Position numbers and translations under genes: made by a program. A stretch of 33,637 nt of DNA, from the NCBI GenBank assembly GCA_002085445.1, contig NBMI01000191.1, forward strand, positions 1 through 33,637, in the 5' to 3' direction. The DNA is from Candidatus Parabeggiatoa sp. nov. 2. GTDB taxonomy: Bacteria; Pseudomonadota; Gammaproteobacteria; Beggiatoales; Beggiatoaceae. Position 1 is the stretch's first letter. Each line of letters begins with the position of its first letter. Below, piece by piece: positions 24,445-32,225 of this stretch. The notes under the pieces are model-generated. The model did not search any database. It worked only from the letters and a program-made list of their open reading frames with translations, and was not told the origin of the DNA.

Positions 24445-25410
24445 ATGAAAATCGCAAAAATAACGGCCTTTGCCTCAATTGAACATATTGAAATAACAGA
24501 CGTTCCAAAGCCTCGCCCCAACAACGGAGAAGTACTCGTTCAAATTGGGGCCTGTGGACTGAATTACTCTGATGTCTTGCAACTAAAAGGCATATACACT
24601 GGCGGCCCAAAACCACCCTTTTATCCGGGTATAGAAGCGGCTGGTATCGTCGAACAGGCCGGTGAAGGTGTTTCCGAACTCACAACCGGTTCACGAGTGG
24701 CGGTTATTAATTCAGGCAACATGTTTGCAGAATACGCCACAGTCAAAGCAGAAAACTGTGTCTTATTGCCAGATGACTTGTCGTTAGAACAAGGAGCCGC
24801 TTTATTAGTTCACTACCTGACGGCCTACCATTCACTGATAACGGTTGCTCACGCCACCAAAGGAGAAACCCTTCTGATTCATGCGGCCGGCGGAGGTGTT
24901 GGAACGGCCGTTATTCAAATAGCCAAGCTTCTGGGCCTTCAAATTATCGGAACCGCTTCTACTGAAGAAAAAAGGCATAAAATACGTCAACTAGGAATCG
25001 CTCTGGCGGTAGACTATGGTGACTATGAGAAAGCGACAAGGCATTTCAGTCAAGGAAATGGGGCCGATATTATTATTGATTCCGTTGGTGGAGAATTGTT
25101 GCGTAAAAATATCGGCTTGTTGAATCATTTCGGCCGATTAGTCATGATTGGATTTGCCAGTCAACAGTCAATGGCAATCGATCCGGTTAAACTCCTCTTT
25201 CATTCCAAAGGCGTTTTGGGATTTCATTTAAATGCGGTACTTAAGAACAAGAAATTGCTTTTTGAATCAAGAGATTGTCTATTGAACTGGATTAGAGCAG
25301 AACAGATTAAACCTCAAGTGGGCCATACTTTTAAACTGAAAGATATCGGAAAGGCCTATCAACTCATTTCAAGTCGCAAGAGTTTTGGCAAGATCGTTTT
25401 GTATCCTTAA
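24445..25410 (+). CDS. MDR-family NAD(P)H-dependent (enoyl/quinone) reductase
   Basis: 321-aa zinc-less medium-chain reductase. N-terminal GroES-like half: ACGLNYSDVLQLKGIY and FYPGIEAAGIVEQAGEGV. The Rossmann half has IHAAGGGVGTAVIQIAKLLG near 145-165 and IIDSVGGELL. It ends SFGKIVLYP, typical of quinone-oxidoreductase-like and enoyl-reductase members. As the last plus-strand gene after KS, KR, ACP and DH, an enoyl reductase role is reasonable, but sequence alone does not separate it from a quinone reductase. No zinc-binding cysteines of alcohol dehydrogenases are seen. The ATG follows the inverted repeat array with no SD. Confidence 0.85.
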   Translation: MKIAKITAFASIEHIEITDVPKPRPNNGEVLVQIGACGLNYSDVLQLKGIYTGGPKPPFYPGIEAAGIVEQAGEGVSELTTGSRVAVINSGNMFAEYATVKAENCVLLPDDLSLEQGAALLVHYLTAYHSLITVAHATKGETLLIHAAGGGVGTAVIQIAKLLGLQIIGTASTEEKRHKIRQLGIALAVDYGDYEKATRHFSQGNGADIIIDSVGGELLRKNIGLLNHFGRLVMIGFASQQSMAIDPVKLLFHSKGVLGFHLNAVLKNKKLLFESRDCLLNWIRAEQIKPQVGHTFKLKDIGKAYQLISSRKSFGKIVLYP

Positions 25411-25670
25411 CGCCAGGGGCGATGCGTTACGCGCCAGGGGCGGGGATTACCACAATGCCATTAAGCGAACCGGTTGGAAAACATCGAAAGTCCCTAAAGA
25501 CGCGAGGTTTCGTAGGGGCAATCCCTTGTGGTTGCCCTTAACTTAATGGCATTGGGGGATTACCAGGGGCGATGCCCCTGGCTATATTAATGTCGCCTAT
25601 GGCACAATTGTTACGCGCCAGAGGGCGTTGCGTTACGCGCCAGGGGCGTTGCCCCTGGTTATTCTTAAAA
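25411..25670. repeat. GC hairpin repeats carrying a MITE
   Basis: CCAGGGGCGATGCCCCTGGC, GCGCCAGGGGCG and GTTACGCGCC pieces surround the MITE at 25453. The array starts directly after the reductase stop codon. Confidence 0.85.
25453..25554. mobile_element. Complete MITE, 102 bp, with 11-bp target duplication
   Basis: Terminal inverted repeats CAATGCCATTAAG and CTTAATGGCATTG bound the element. GGGGATTACCA occurs at 25442-25452 and again at 25555-25565, a perfect 11-bp target duplication. The right half holds CGTAGGGGCAATCCCTTGTG, the core shared with other copies. It is inserted in a GC hairpin repeat. No transposase gene lies in the window. Confidence 0.92.
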
Positions 25671-25736
25671 CGAGCATTATTTTCCAAGGAAAGCTAAAGT
25701 TTTATCGAATTTTTTCATTATCAGCAATTATAATAA

Positions 25737-26258
25737 ATGCGAATTAAGGGTTAAATTGAATCTCATAAGTTCAACTGAAGTGGAAAAATAAACGCGCTTT
25801 GACGCGCTTTGACGCAAGAGATATCTAAATCTGCTTGCGCTTTTGTGTCACTTGCGTGCGTTATTTTTAAAAACGCGCTTTGACGCGCTTTGACGCAAGA
25901 GATATTTTAGGGTTATTTAGACTACTTGGTTTAGGGGCCATAAAATGTTACGTCGGCAAAAGTTTCCGTTGCGGAAACTTTTGCCGACGTGAATGGTTTA
26001 AAATTAAGTTATGGCCCTCAATTGCGCCTCATTAGCCAGACTTTTTATAGGTGTTTTATTACAACGAGTCCTTATAGCGCCTCGATTGAATGGGCTATAA
26101 AATAAACGCGCTTTGACGCGCTTTGACGCAAGAGGTATCTAAATATGCTTGCACCTTTTGCGTCACTTGCGTGCGTTATATTTTTTCTATAACTTCTCAA
26201 TCAGAAGTTTTTAGAAATCCTTGATTTCATAATAATTAATTCAACCCTTAATTCGCAT
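25737..26258. mobile_element. 522-bp inverted-repeat-bounded region
   Basis: ATGCGAATTAAGGGTT at 25737-25752 and its exact complement at 26243-26258 bound the region, with AATAA on both outer sides (a possible 5-bp duplication, weak because AT-rich). Inside are two copies of AACGCGCTTTGACGCGCTTT (near 25795 and 25872, again near 26103) and the hairpin element at 25933-26019. No gene is seen inside. The same end sequence occurs at 33199-33308, but outward-facing. Confidence 0.55.
25933..26019. mobile_element. 87-bp hairpin MITE-like element, second copy
   Basis: Same layout as 5672-5759: 19-nt arms at 25950-25968 and 25972-25990 with loop TTG, ends AGGGGCCATAA and TTATGGCCCT. The inner stem reads TTCCG/CGGAA where the first copy has TTCGC/GCGAA. 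Confidence 0.75.
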
Positions 26259-26520
26259 AATAAATCCTTTTTTATATACAATCCTTGTAGTTATACTCAG
26301 CACGGATATCGGAATCAGTTTTTTAAGCGAAAAACTTATTCCGATATCACAACTGGCGCTTTTGTCAGGACAGTTTAGTTTAGTTTGTGGCCTAGTTAAG
26401 TATATTGTTTGGGCGCACGAAAAAAGTGATCATCGAGTTTAATAAAACGGATAACTTTTTTTGCATTAATGACGGTAATGAAATAAACTACGCACCTTTC
26501 AATAAGGGGCAACATTGCGC

Positions 26521-26743
26521 AATTCGTTTATCCGCGTAATTGGCGTTCCAGAACGAAGTTTCGTTGTACTTATTGCAGTTGCCAAACTAAAGTTTGGACT
26601 CCTGCTAATTCGTTTATCCGCGTAATTCGTTGTACTTATTGCGGTTGCACAATTCGTTTATCCGCGTAATTCGTTGTACTTATTGCGATTGCCAAACTAA
26701 AAACGACGCTAAAGTTTCGCGGAGCGAAACTTTAGCGTCGTTT
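26521..26743. repeat. CGTTTATCCGCG repeats ending in a 20-bp hairpin
   Basis: Three copies of AATTCGTTTATCCGCGTAAT with GTTGTACTTATTGC follow one another to 26697. A perfect hairpin with 20-nt arms at 26701-26720 and 26724-26743 and loop GGA follows, sharing AAAGTTTCGC-GGA-GCGAAACTTT with the hairpin at 5690. The stretch 26259-26520 shows nothing recognisable. Confidence 0.8.
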
Positions 26744-26972
26744 GGACGGATGATCACTGTCCGTGAGCCCTCAGAGGAATACAGGGCAAGGTATTGTTGA
26801 TTAAAGGTAAATTCTTCCAGAAATGATGATGTGGTAAGGATATTTTATTAAGAATTCAAATTAGAATGTTTAGGAATGGAGAATAGGGAAAGGAAAGGCC
26901 ATATTAATTGCTAAACCATTTTTTTGGTATGCATTTTATCGAGCGAGGGCCCTTGCGGATTCTTTCAATAGG

Positions 26973-27499
26973 CCCCCAATTCTTCAAAACCCTGATTGAA
27001 CTATGGCTCCTGATTTCGTTATTGACTGCGCAGCCCAACTTGAATTGTACTGATAAGCTGGTACAAAGGTTGTGAGGCAATATTTAACAAGAACGGTCTG
27101 TTTTTGGGGCTCCAGAATTATCGGGAGGTGAAGGATCAATGCCATTAAGTTAAGGGCAACCACAAGGGATTGCCCCTACAAATCGTCATGTCGTGTAGGG
27201 GCAATCCTTTATGGTTGCCCTCACCGAAAAGCTTAACTTACCGAAAAGCTTAACTTAATGGCATTGAGGTGAAGGATGGGATTTTTTTAGGTGTCCGTTG
27301 TAGCGTACCCGCAACCGGTTGGAAGTTAGGGCTTTGGGTTGCCAAAACCACACAGTTCAAACGTATTGCAAGGCGTAATGAGCAAGATGCGAATGAAATT
27401 CGCATTGGATAATATGTGCGACGGTGGTTAAGTGAGCATCGAGGGCTACACTCGCTTACCTTTTCTCGCAAAATTTATTTTACGCTGACCACAATTATT
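26973..27499. repeat. Long direct repeat, copy 1 (with MITE inserted)
   Basis: Matches 29246-29700 along most of its length (for example CCCAATTCTTCAAAACC, GCAATATTTAACAAGAA, CGTACCCGCAACCGGTTGGA, AAATTTATTTTACGCTGACC). It differs by the MITE at 27137 and by ~85 bases present only in copy 2. It ends at the last base before the minus-strand nuclease gene stop. The encoded ORFs on either strand are broken or short. Confidence 0.85.
27137..27266. mobile_element. Complete MITE, 130 bp, with 11-bp target duplication
   Basis: Ends CAATGCCATTAAG and CTTAATGGCATTG as in the copy at 25453; interior 26-nt inverted repeat GGGCAACCACAAGG.../...TTTATGGTTGCCC. AGGTGAAGGAT at 27126-27136 is repeated exactly at 27267-27277. 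A 17-bp tandem duplication CCGAAAAGCTTAACTTA lies near the right end. The related long repeat at 29246 lacks the element. Confidence 0.93.
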
Positions 27500-28069
27500 C
27501 TATTCTATTTCACTTCTTCGAACCTTTACTCCAAATCGTTGTAAAAGTCTTTTAAATTCATCTCCACATTCGGGTGTAAATGCATCTTCTAAAAAACTGC
27601 CTTTGTATTTATCAATGCCAAAACGAACTTTGACTTTATCCAGATGGTTTTGGATGCCTTTAGTACGAGCAGATGATGAAGGACAATTTTGGGGATCAAA
27701 GACAACCAAATAAACGAATTTGGTCCTAACCAGTTCCAAAGCATCAAGATTCACAATAGCGGCAGCTACTCGTTCATATAAAAGAATACTTGCCAAAAGT
27801 TTAAACTGAAGCTTAAGTTTTTCTACTTTAACATTTTTACCGGCTTTGAATTCAACCAATAAAACATGCTCTCGCCCAAAAGCTAACATATCTACCGTGG
27901 CTGGTTGGTTTTTTCCACAAAAATATTTTTGAGCAACCCGATCAAAATAAATAAATTTATCCTCACCGACACAAAGTATACGCTCATTAGCATCATCATA
28001 ACTAATTTCTGTCAAAGTTCGTTGACAATCCCCATAGAACTGTTCATAAGCTGCTTGTAAATGTTCCAT
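27500..28069 (-). CDS. PD-(D/E)XK-type nuclease-like partner of ATPase 1
   Basis: 189 aa. TVDMLAFGREHVLLVEFKAG contains Asp60, Glu73 and Lys75, the D-x12-E-x-K arrangement of PD-(D/E)XK nucleases on two adjacent strands. The next segment (VEKLKLQFKLLASILLYERV) supplies the usual following helix. No HNH, TOPRIM or other domain is seen. Its ATG shares one base with the TAA of the ATPase gene (TAATG), so they are translationally coupled and probably act as one complex. By analogy with ATPase-plus-nuclease defence systems it may cut nucleic acid after ATPase sensing, but this pairing is not one I can match to a named system. Confidence 0.7.
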   Translation of the reverse strand: MEHLQAAYEQFYGDCQRTLTEISYDDANERILCVGEDKFIYFDRVAQKYFCGKNQPATVDMLAFGREHVLLVEFKAGKNVKVEKLKLQFKLLASILLYERVAAAIVNLDALELVRTKFVYLVVFDPQNCPSSSARTKGIQNHLDKVKVRFGIDKYKGSFLEDAFTPECGDEFKRLLQRFGVKVRRSEIE

Positions 28070-29064
28070 TAACTGATTCCTAACACAGTTTGTTCCAATT
28101 TTTGAAATGGCAAAGAAAGTGTATCAAACAGAAAACTTAAATCATCAGTAACTTCTTTGACTTTAACCCCTTCATGAGTTAACTCGTTGAAATAAAAATG
28201 GGTTTTCTCCTTTATACTGATATCGCTATAGACTTTTAAAGCTTCAATCAGATACGGGCTATGCGAATTGATGAGTACATAAACTTTATGCTGATTAACT
28301 AAATTGACAATCAATTCCGCCAGTAACAATTGCCATTCTGGATGAAGATGATTTTCGGGTTCATCAATTATCAGTAAATTTTCCGGTTTCAAATGGTTAT
28401 TTTCAGCTAATCTTTGCAACAAACCAAAATATTTAATACCCGTTGCGACATTCATCAGCAAAATAGATTCATTTTGGCGTTGAAACACGATTCGTTTATC
28501 GTGTTGTTCAAAACCACCCTGAATTATCTGACGAATATTTTTCACTAAATCATTGGTTTGAGAATCTTTCTCAACCGGTGTATTGGTCATTTTTACATAA
28601 ACATCCCAAAAAATATAAGGATATTTAATTGAAAACGGTGCGATGTTTTGAGTCATTTCTTGATTTTGTTTGAGACGTAAAACGCTATCAAAAAAATCAA
28701 CTAAATCCCACACAAGGGGAGTTTGAATAAAAGTGCTCTCTTTAAAAAAAGGGGGGGAATCTGGCTGACAACAGCGTACACATCGATGTTGAGAAAATTT
28801 GACTGAATAAATGGAGACTCCCTTATCTTGTATGATGACTTCCCCCTGATTCGATATTTGGGAATCAAACACCAAGTTGACCATATTATTCATAAACTGG
28901 CAGTGCTGATTAGCCGCTGCCATGTTATTTGCCTTGATGATGCTGAAAAGAACCTTACCAACAGTGCTTTTCCCTGTATTATTTTCTCCCGCAATAACCG
29001 TTAACCCATTGACTTGAACAGTGGCATTTTTAATGATGCCGATATTTTCTAATTGAAGTTTCAT
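28069..29064 (-). CDS. AAA15/ABC-type ATPase 1
   Basis: 331 aa, cytoplasmic SMC/RecF-like ATPase. Walker A GENNTGKST at residues 26-34 follows the typical opening LENIGIIKNATVQVNGLTVI. Walker B LLIIDEPENHLHPEWQLLL has the DEPExHLHP signature of overcoming-lysogeny and AAA15 proteins, and the switch histidine is in INSHSPYLIEAL. There is no long coiled-coil, so the insertion between the halves is short and contains RCVRCCQPD, possibly a metal-binding spot. No TOPRIM domain is attached, unlike OLD/GajA. It is the first gene of module 1, and the partner nuclease overlaps its end. Confidence 0.88.
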   Translation of the reverse strand: MKLQLENIGIIKNATVQVNGLTVIAGENNTGKSTVGKVLFSIIKANNMAAANQHCQFMNNMVNLVFDSQISNQGEVIIQDKGVSIYSVKFSQHRCVRCCQPDSPPFFKESTFIQTPLVWDLVDFFDSVLRLKQNQEMTQNIAPFSIKYPYIFWDVYVKMTNTPVEKDSQTNDLVKNIRQIIQGGFEQHDKRIVFQRQNESILLMNVATGIKYFGLLQRLAENNHLKPENLLIIDEPENHLHPEWQLLLAELIVNLVNQHKVYVLINSHSPYLIEALKVYSDISIKEKTHFYFNELTHEGVKVKEVTDDLSFLFDTLSLPFQKLEQTVLGIS

Positions 29065-29245
29065 TTTGATTTTAAACTCATACCAAAAAATTAAAAAAAA
29101 CGGTCCAAAATTGGCCTTATAAAAATGTGCTTCACTTTCTTAAAGTCAATAAAACTTTGAAAATAATGAATTTATTAATCATGTCCCTCAGTTTTTTTAA
29201 TTATTATACCATTGTTTGGATAATATTTAACCATTAATTAAAGGT

Positions 29246-29700
29246 GCCCAATTCTTCAAAACCATGATTGAACTATGGCCCCTGATTTCGTTATTGACTG
29301 CGCTGCCCAACTTGAATTGTACGGATAGGCTGGTACAAAGGTTGTGAGGCAATATTTAACAAGAATAGTCTGTTTTGGGGAAGAGTGGGATTTTTTTAGG
29401 TGTCCGTTGTCGCCATTGATGGGAGCGTTGGATTTGTTGGAAGGATAAATAGAAAACGGGGCTTTTGTTATATGCTATTTAGGGAGATTGGAGTGTGCGT
29501 ACCCGCAACCGGTTGGAAACTGCGGGCTTTGGGTTGCCAAAACCACACAGTTCAAACGTATTGCAAGGCGTAATGAGCAAGATGCGAACGTAATTCGCAT
29601 TGGATAATACGTGCGACGGTGGTTGAGTGGGCATCGATGGCTACACTCGTTTATCTTTTCTAGCAAAATTTATTTTACGCTGACCCCAATTATTTTTGCA
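29246..29700. repeat. Long direct repeat, copy 2
   Basis: Second copy of the sequence at 26973-27499, lying just after the 3' end of module 2 as copy 1 lies after module 1. It lacks the MITE and has about 85 extra bases around 29412-29497. The stretch 29065-29245 is AT-rich and holds the ATPase 1 upstream region. Confidence 0.85.
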
Positions 29701-29724
29701 ATTATTACTCTGCCCCCAATAATT

Positions 29725-30231
29725 TCATATTTTGAAGTTTCTAAACATAGAAATATTCATAACAATGACTTCACTTATTAATGGTGAAAGAGCCGTTTTT
29801 AACTCAGTTTGCAAGTAATCAAATGCAACAACATCAGAGCTATCATCACTGCACAGAATCAGAATCACTCGTATTTTACCCGTGTGTATTTTTTCATGAC
29901 TTATCGAAAACTGGGTGGGTATTTTAAATAGGATAATCAAACTACCCATTATTTTTAGGCGTATTTCTTGACGAATTATTTTTTTAATTTCTTTTATGGA
30001 GTGATTTTTTTGCAGACTATCACGCTGAATAACAAAATCAGATATTTCAATAAGATATAAATCATCTTGTTGAGTGAATAAATAATCACAACAACTGTAA
30101 TTTTCCAAACCCAATTGTTTGCGAATGCCCCGTTCACCATCCATTCGTAAGGCTTTTTTATTGACAGATTCATTCTCAAACCGGTGACATTCCAAATCAA
30201 TGGTTTCCAAGGAACGTAACAGCCGTTTCAT
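29725..30231 (-). CDS. Partner protein of ATPase 2, degenerate PD-(D/E)XK-like
   Basis: 168 aa. CCDYLFTQQDDLYLIEISDF holds Asp49 and Glu62 with the same x12 spacing as in the module 1 nuclease, but the third position is Ser64 rather than Lys (E-I-S). A basic helix follows (SIKEIKKIIRQEIRLKIMGS), which might supply a lysine from elsewhere. It may be an inactive or differently specific effector. Its start overlaps the ATPase stop by four bases (ATGA). The pairing, order and overlap mirror module 1, so I regard the two modules as paralogous although the sequences have diverged widely. Confidence 0.6.
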   Translation of the reverse strand: MKRLLRSLETIDLECHRFENESVNKKALRMDGERGIRKQLGLENYSCCDYLFTQQDDLYLIEISDFVIQRDSLQKNHSIKEIKKIIRQEIRLKIMGSLIILFKIPTQFSISHEKIHTGKIRVILILCSDDSSDVVAFDYLQTELKTALSPLISEVIVMNISMFRNFKI

Positions 30232-31250
30232 AAGGCCTCCAAATAGAGATTGTAGAAAGGTTCGGATAATTCCTGTTTGATGGCATTTAACTTGGTATCA
30301 AAATCAGCCTCTTCTTGGATGGTTTTGCCTTCGATGGTTAAACAATTTAAAGCAATTAATGACTCCGCCGATTCCTCTTTTTTCTGGATAACTTCAAGAT
30401 ATTTAATCATATCAAGACTATGAGTAGCTATCATAATATTGACACCGGCTTTAGCCAGTTCATACAATGCTTCGATAAGAACGACTTGCCATTGTGGATG
30501 TAAATGCGCTTCTGGTTCATCAATAAACAGAAAAGAATCAGAATCAAGCAGATTTTTTTCCAACAGTAAGGCTAATAATCCCAAATTGGCAACACCCAAC
30601 GCTGTCGTTGCAACCGAATAAGTGCCATTATCATCTTGAAACACAAAGTTGCCATCATTCGATAATTTGAGTTGCCCACCGATGGATTTTTCTATTCTAT
30701 GAAGTACCTCAATAAATTCAGGTTCATTCATTGATTGAAGGGTGAGCAAATCAGTTAGCGCGTAAAAATAGTCCGGAACTCCCGTTATGTATTTATGTCG
30801 ATGCGCCAATGATAAGTGTACACCTAATGCCGATTTAAGCTTTAAATAAATGGGAGATTCCAGATAAATAACATGAGAAATGTTTTGGAAACGATAAGGC
30901 ACTGGTTTTATTTTTATAGAGAAGGAAACCTCTTCTCCCGACAGATTAATCTGAGCAAAATCACCGAGACTAAAAAGAGTCTCTTTTGAAGATAATTCTT
31001 TTAACTTAGCCACTTGAAAATTGCCTTTTAATTCATTTTTAAATGACGTTCCAACAATTTGTGAAGTATTTTGTTGAGATAGTATTTCACGAAGACTTGA
31101 AGTATTCATCGTCTTAAAAAATGAATATAACGCTTTAGAAACAAAGGTTTTTCCAGAATTATTCGGCCCTGCCAGTACCGTCATATTTTTAACCTGAATT
31201 TTGGCCGCTTCAATTTTTCCAAAATTCTTGACTGTAAATATAAATTGCAT
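30228..31250 (-). CDS. AAA15/ABC-type ATPase 2
   Basis: 340 aa, paralogous to ATPase 1. Opening VKNFGKIEAAKIQVKNMTVL, Walker A AGPNNSGKT near residue 32, Walker B FLFIDEPEAHLHPQWQVVLI and switch histidine in IATHSLDMIKYL. The LSTxGxxxLxLL-like stretch TALGVANLGLLALLLEKNLL corresponds to the ABC signature region. There is no TOPRIM domain. It is first in module 2 and overlaps its small partner. Members of this class in other bacteria are sensors of phage defence systems (OLD, PARIS, Septu types); which, if any, this belongs to cannot be told from sequence alone. Confidence 0.87.
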   Translation of the reverse strand: MQFIFTVKNFGKIEAAKIQVKNMTVLAGPNNSGKTFVSKALYSFFKTMNTSSLREILSQQNTSQIVGTSFKNELKGNFQVAKLKELSSKETLFSLGDFAQINLSGEEVSFSIKIKPVPYRFQNISHVIYLESPIYLKLKSALGVHLSLAHRHKYITGVPDYFYALTDLLTLQSMNEPEFIEVLHRIEKSIGGQLKLSNDGNFVFQDDNGTYSVATTALGVANLGLLALLLEKNLLDSDSFLFIDEPEAHLHPQWQVVLIEALYELAKAGVNIMIATHSLDMIKYLEVIQKKEESAESLIALNCLTIEGKTIQEEADFDTKLNAIKQELSEPFYNLYLEAL

Positions 31251-31484
31251 CTTAAAATCCAGATTGGAAGCAAATAACCCGAGGGCGATTGCGTTGGTTT
31301 AGTTGGGAGTTGTGATGGGTTAATATCGCACCGCGAAACACGAAGTTTATCGCTCTGGGTGGCCTACTTTAACATAAGCGACGTTCGCTATTTTTCTTCA
31401 ATCACTTTAACATAAACGACGCGAACGTTTCACTCTCTTGAAAAAATAGGGGACAGACCACATTTATTTTTAAAGCAACTTTGA

Positions 31485-32225
31485 CTAATTTACCATAGTT
31501 AGTATCTCATTTTTAACAAATAAGAGGTTTTTGTAGATTGATTTTAAATCTTCTATTTTGGTCGAATCAAAATTTTGCGAGATAAAGTATTGATATTTAT
31601 GAAGTTCTAATTTTTCCAAGATCGCAAAATGCCAATTCCCACCGATAATATAAGCACCTTTTATTAATTTCCAGTCATTTAATTCAATAGCACTTATCAG
31701 TTCAGCTAACAGTTGGGGTCTTGGATTTCCATAATCTTCACTTCTTTTAAACTCTTGAATAAAAAAATACGGTTTTTTGCTTTCTACTAGCCCTTCGGAC
31801 ACGACAAAATCTACGGTACCATTTAAGATAAATTGACTCGTTTTGTAGGTCATTGGCAATTCATAAAAATCTCGAATTTTCTTTTCATAAGATTTAAACC
31901 GAACTTTATTCAAAATTGGCACGATAAAATTCACTTTTAAATCTTCTTCACCATAACTTTCAATCAAAGATTTATTATCTGCGATTAAATCGGTTAAAAA
32001 CACTTCTATTGAGTGATCAATTTCAATTTTATTGTTTAACCACTCATCAAAAATACGCTCATCTAAATTCTTTTCAATCTCAAATAACTTTTTTAAATCG
32101 CTATCCCTAATTTTACTGTATTGATAAGTGGGAATCTTATTTTCATATTGACCCTCTAGGAGACTCATTTTTCTCTTTAATTCCTCTATCTCTTTTAACA
32201 GTTTTAATTCAATTTCACTATTCAT
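31485..32225 (-). CDS. PD-(D/E)XK nuclease-like protein with N-terminal coiled coil
   Basis: 246 aa. The first ~25 residues (IELKLLKEIEELKRKMSLLE) form a coiled coil. GEEDLKVNFIVPILNKVRF near 92-110 resembles the first helix of restriction-type nuclease folds. TVDFVVSEGLVESKKPYFFI then QEFKR gives Asp139, Glu158 and Lys160, and QLLAEL follows. This matches the core of PD-(D/E)XK enzymes and recalls the N-terminal domain of type I restriction HsdR, but no helicase is attached. The start at 32225 is set by GAGGA (minus strand of 32232-32236), six bases upstream. The ORF continues 32 codons further up without support. It is parallel to the two ATPase modules and may belong to the same defence region. 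Confidence 0.7.
   Translation of the reverse strand: MNSEIELKLLKEIEELKRKMSLLEGQYENKIPTYQYSKIRDSDLKKLFEIEKNLDERIFDEWLNNKIEIDHSIEVFLTDLIADNKSLIESYGEEDLKVNFIVPILNKVRFKSYEKKIRDFYELPMTYKTSQFILNGTVDFVVSEGLVESKKPYFFIQEFKRSEDYGNPRPQLLAELISAIELNDWKLIKGAYIIGGNWHFAILEKLELHKYQYFISQNFDSTKIEDLKSIYKNLLFVKNEILTMVN

Noticed and set aside
7137..25410. Aryl polyene cluster as the identity of the KS/CLF/KR/DH genes
   Set aside because: No ammonia-lyase, glycosyltransferase, AMP ligase or membrane exporter genes typical of that cluster are present, while two radical SAM genes and an MDR reductase are.
27250..27471. Cys/Arg-rich ORF repeated at 29475-29666
   Set aside because: Conserved only because it lies in the long direct repeat; there is no start signal and the opposite strand has interrupted frames too. 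It may be a decayed fragment of something, but I cannot name it.
28069..31250. OLD/GajA or PARIS assignment for the ATPase modules
   Set aside because: No TOPRIM domain is visible in either ATPase or in the small partners, which look like PD-(D/E)XK folds.
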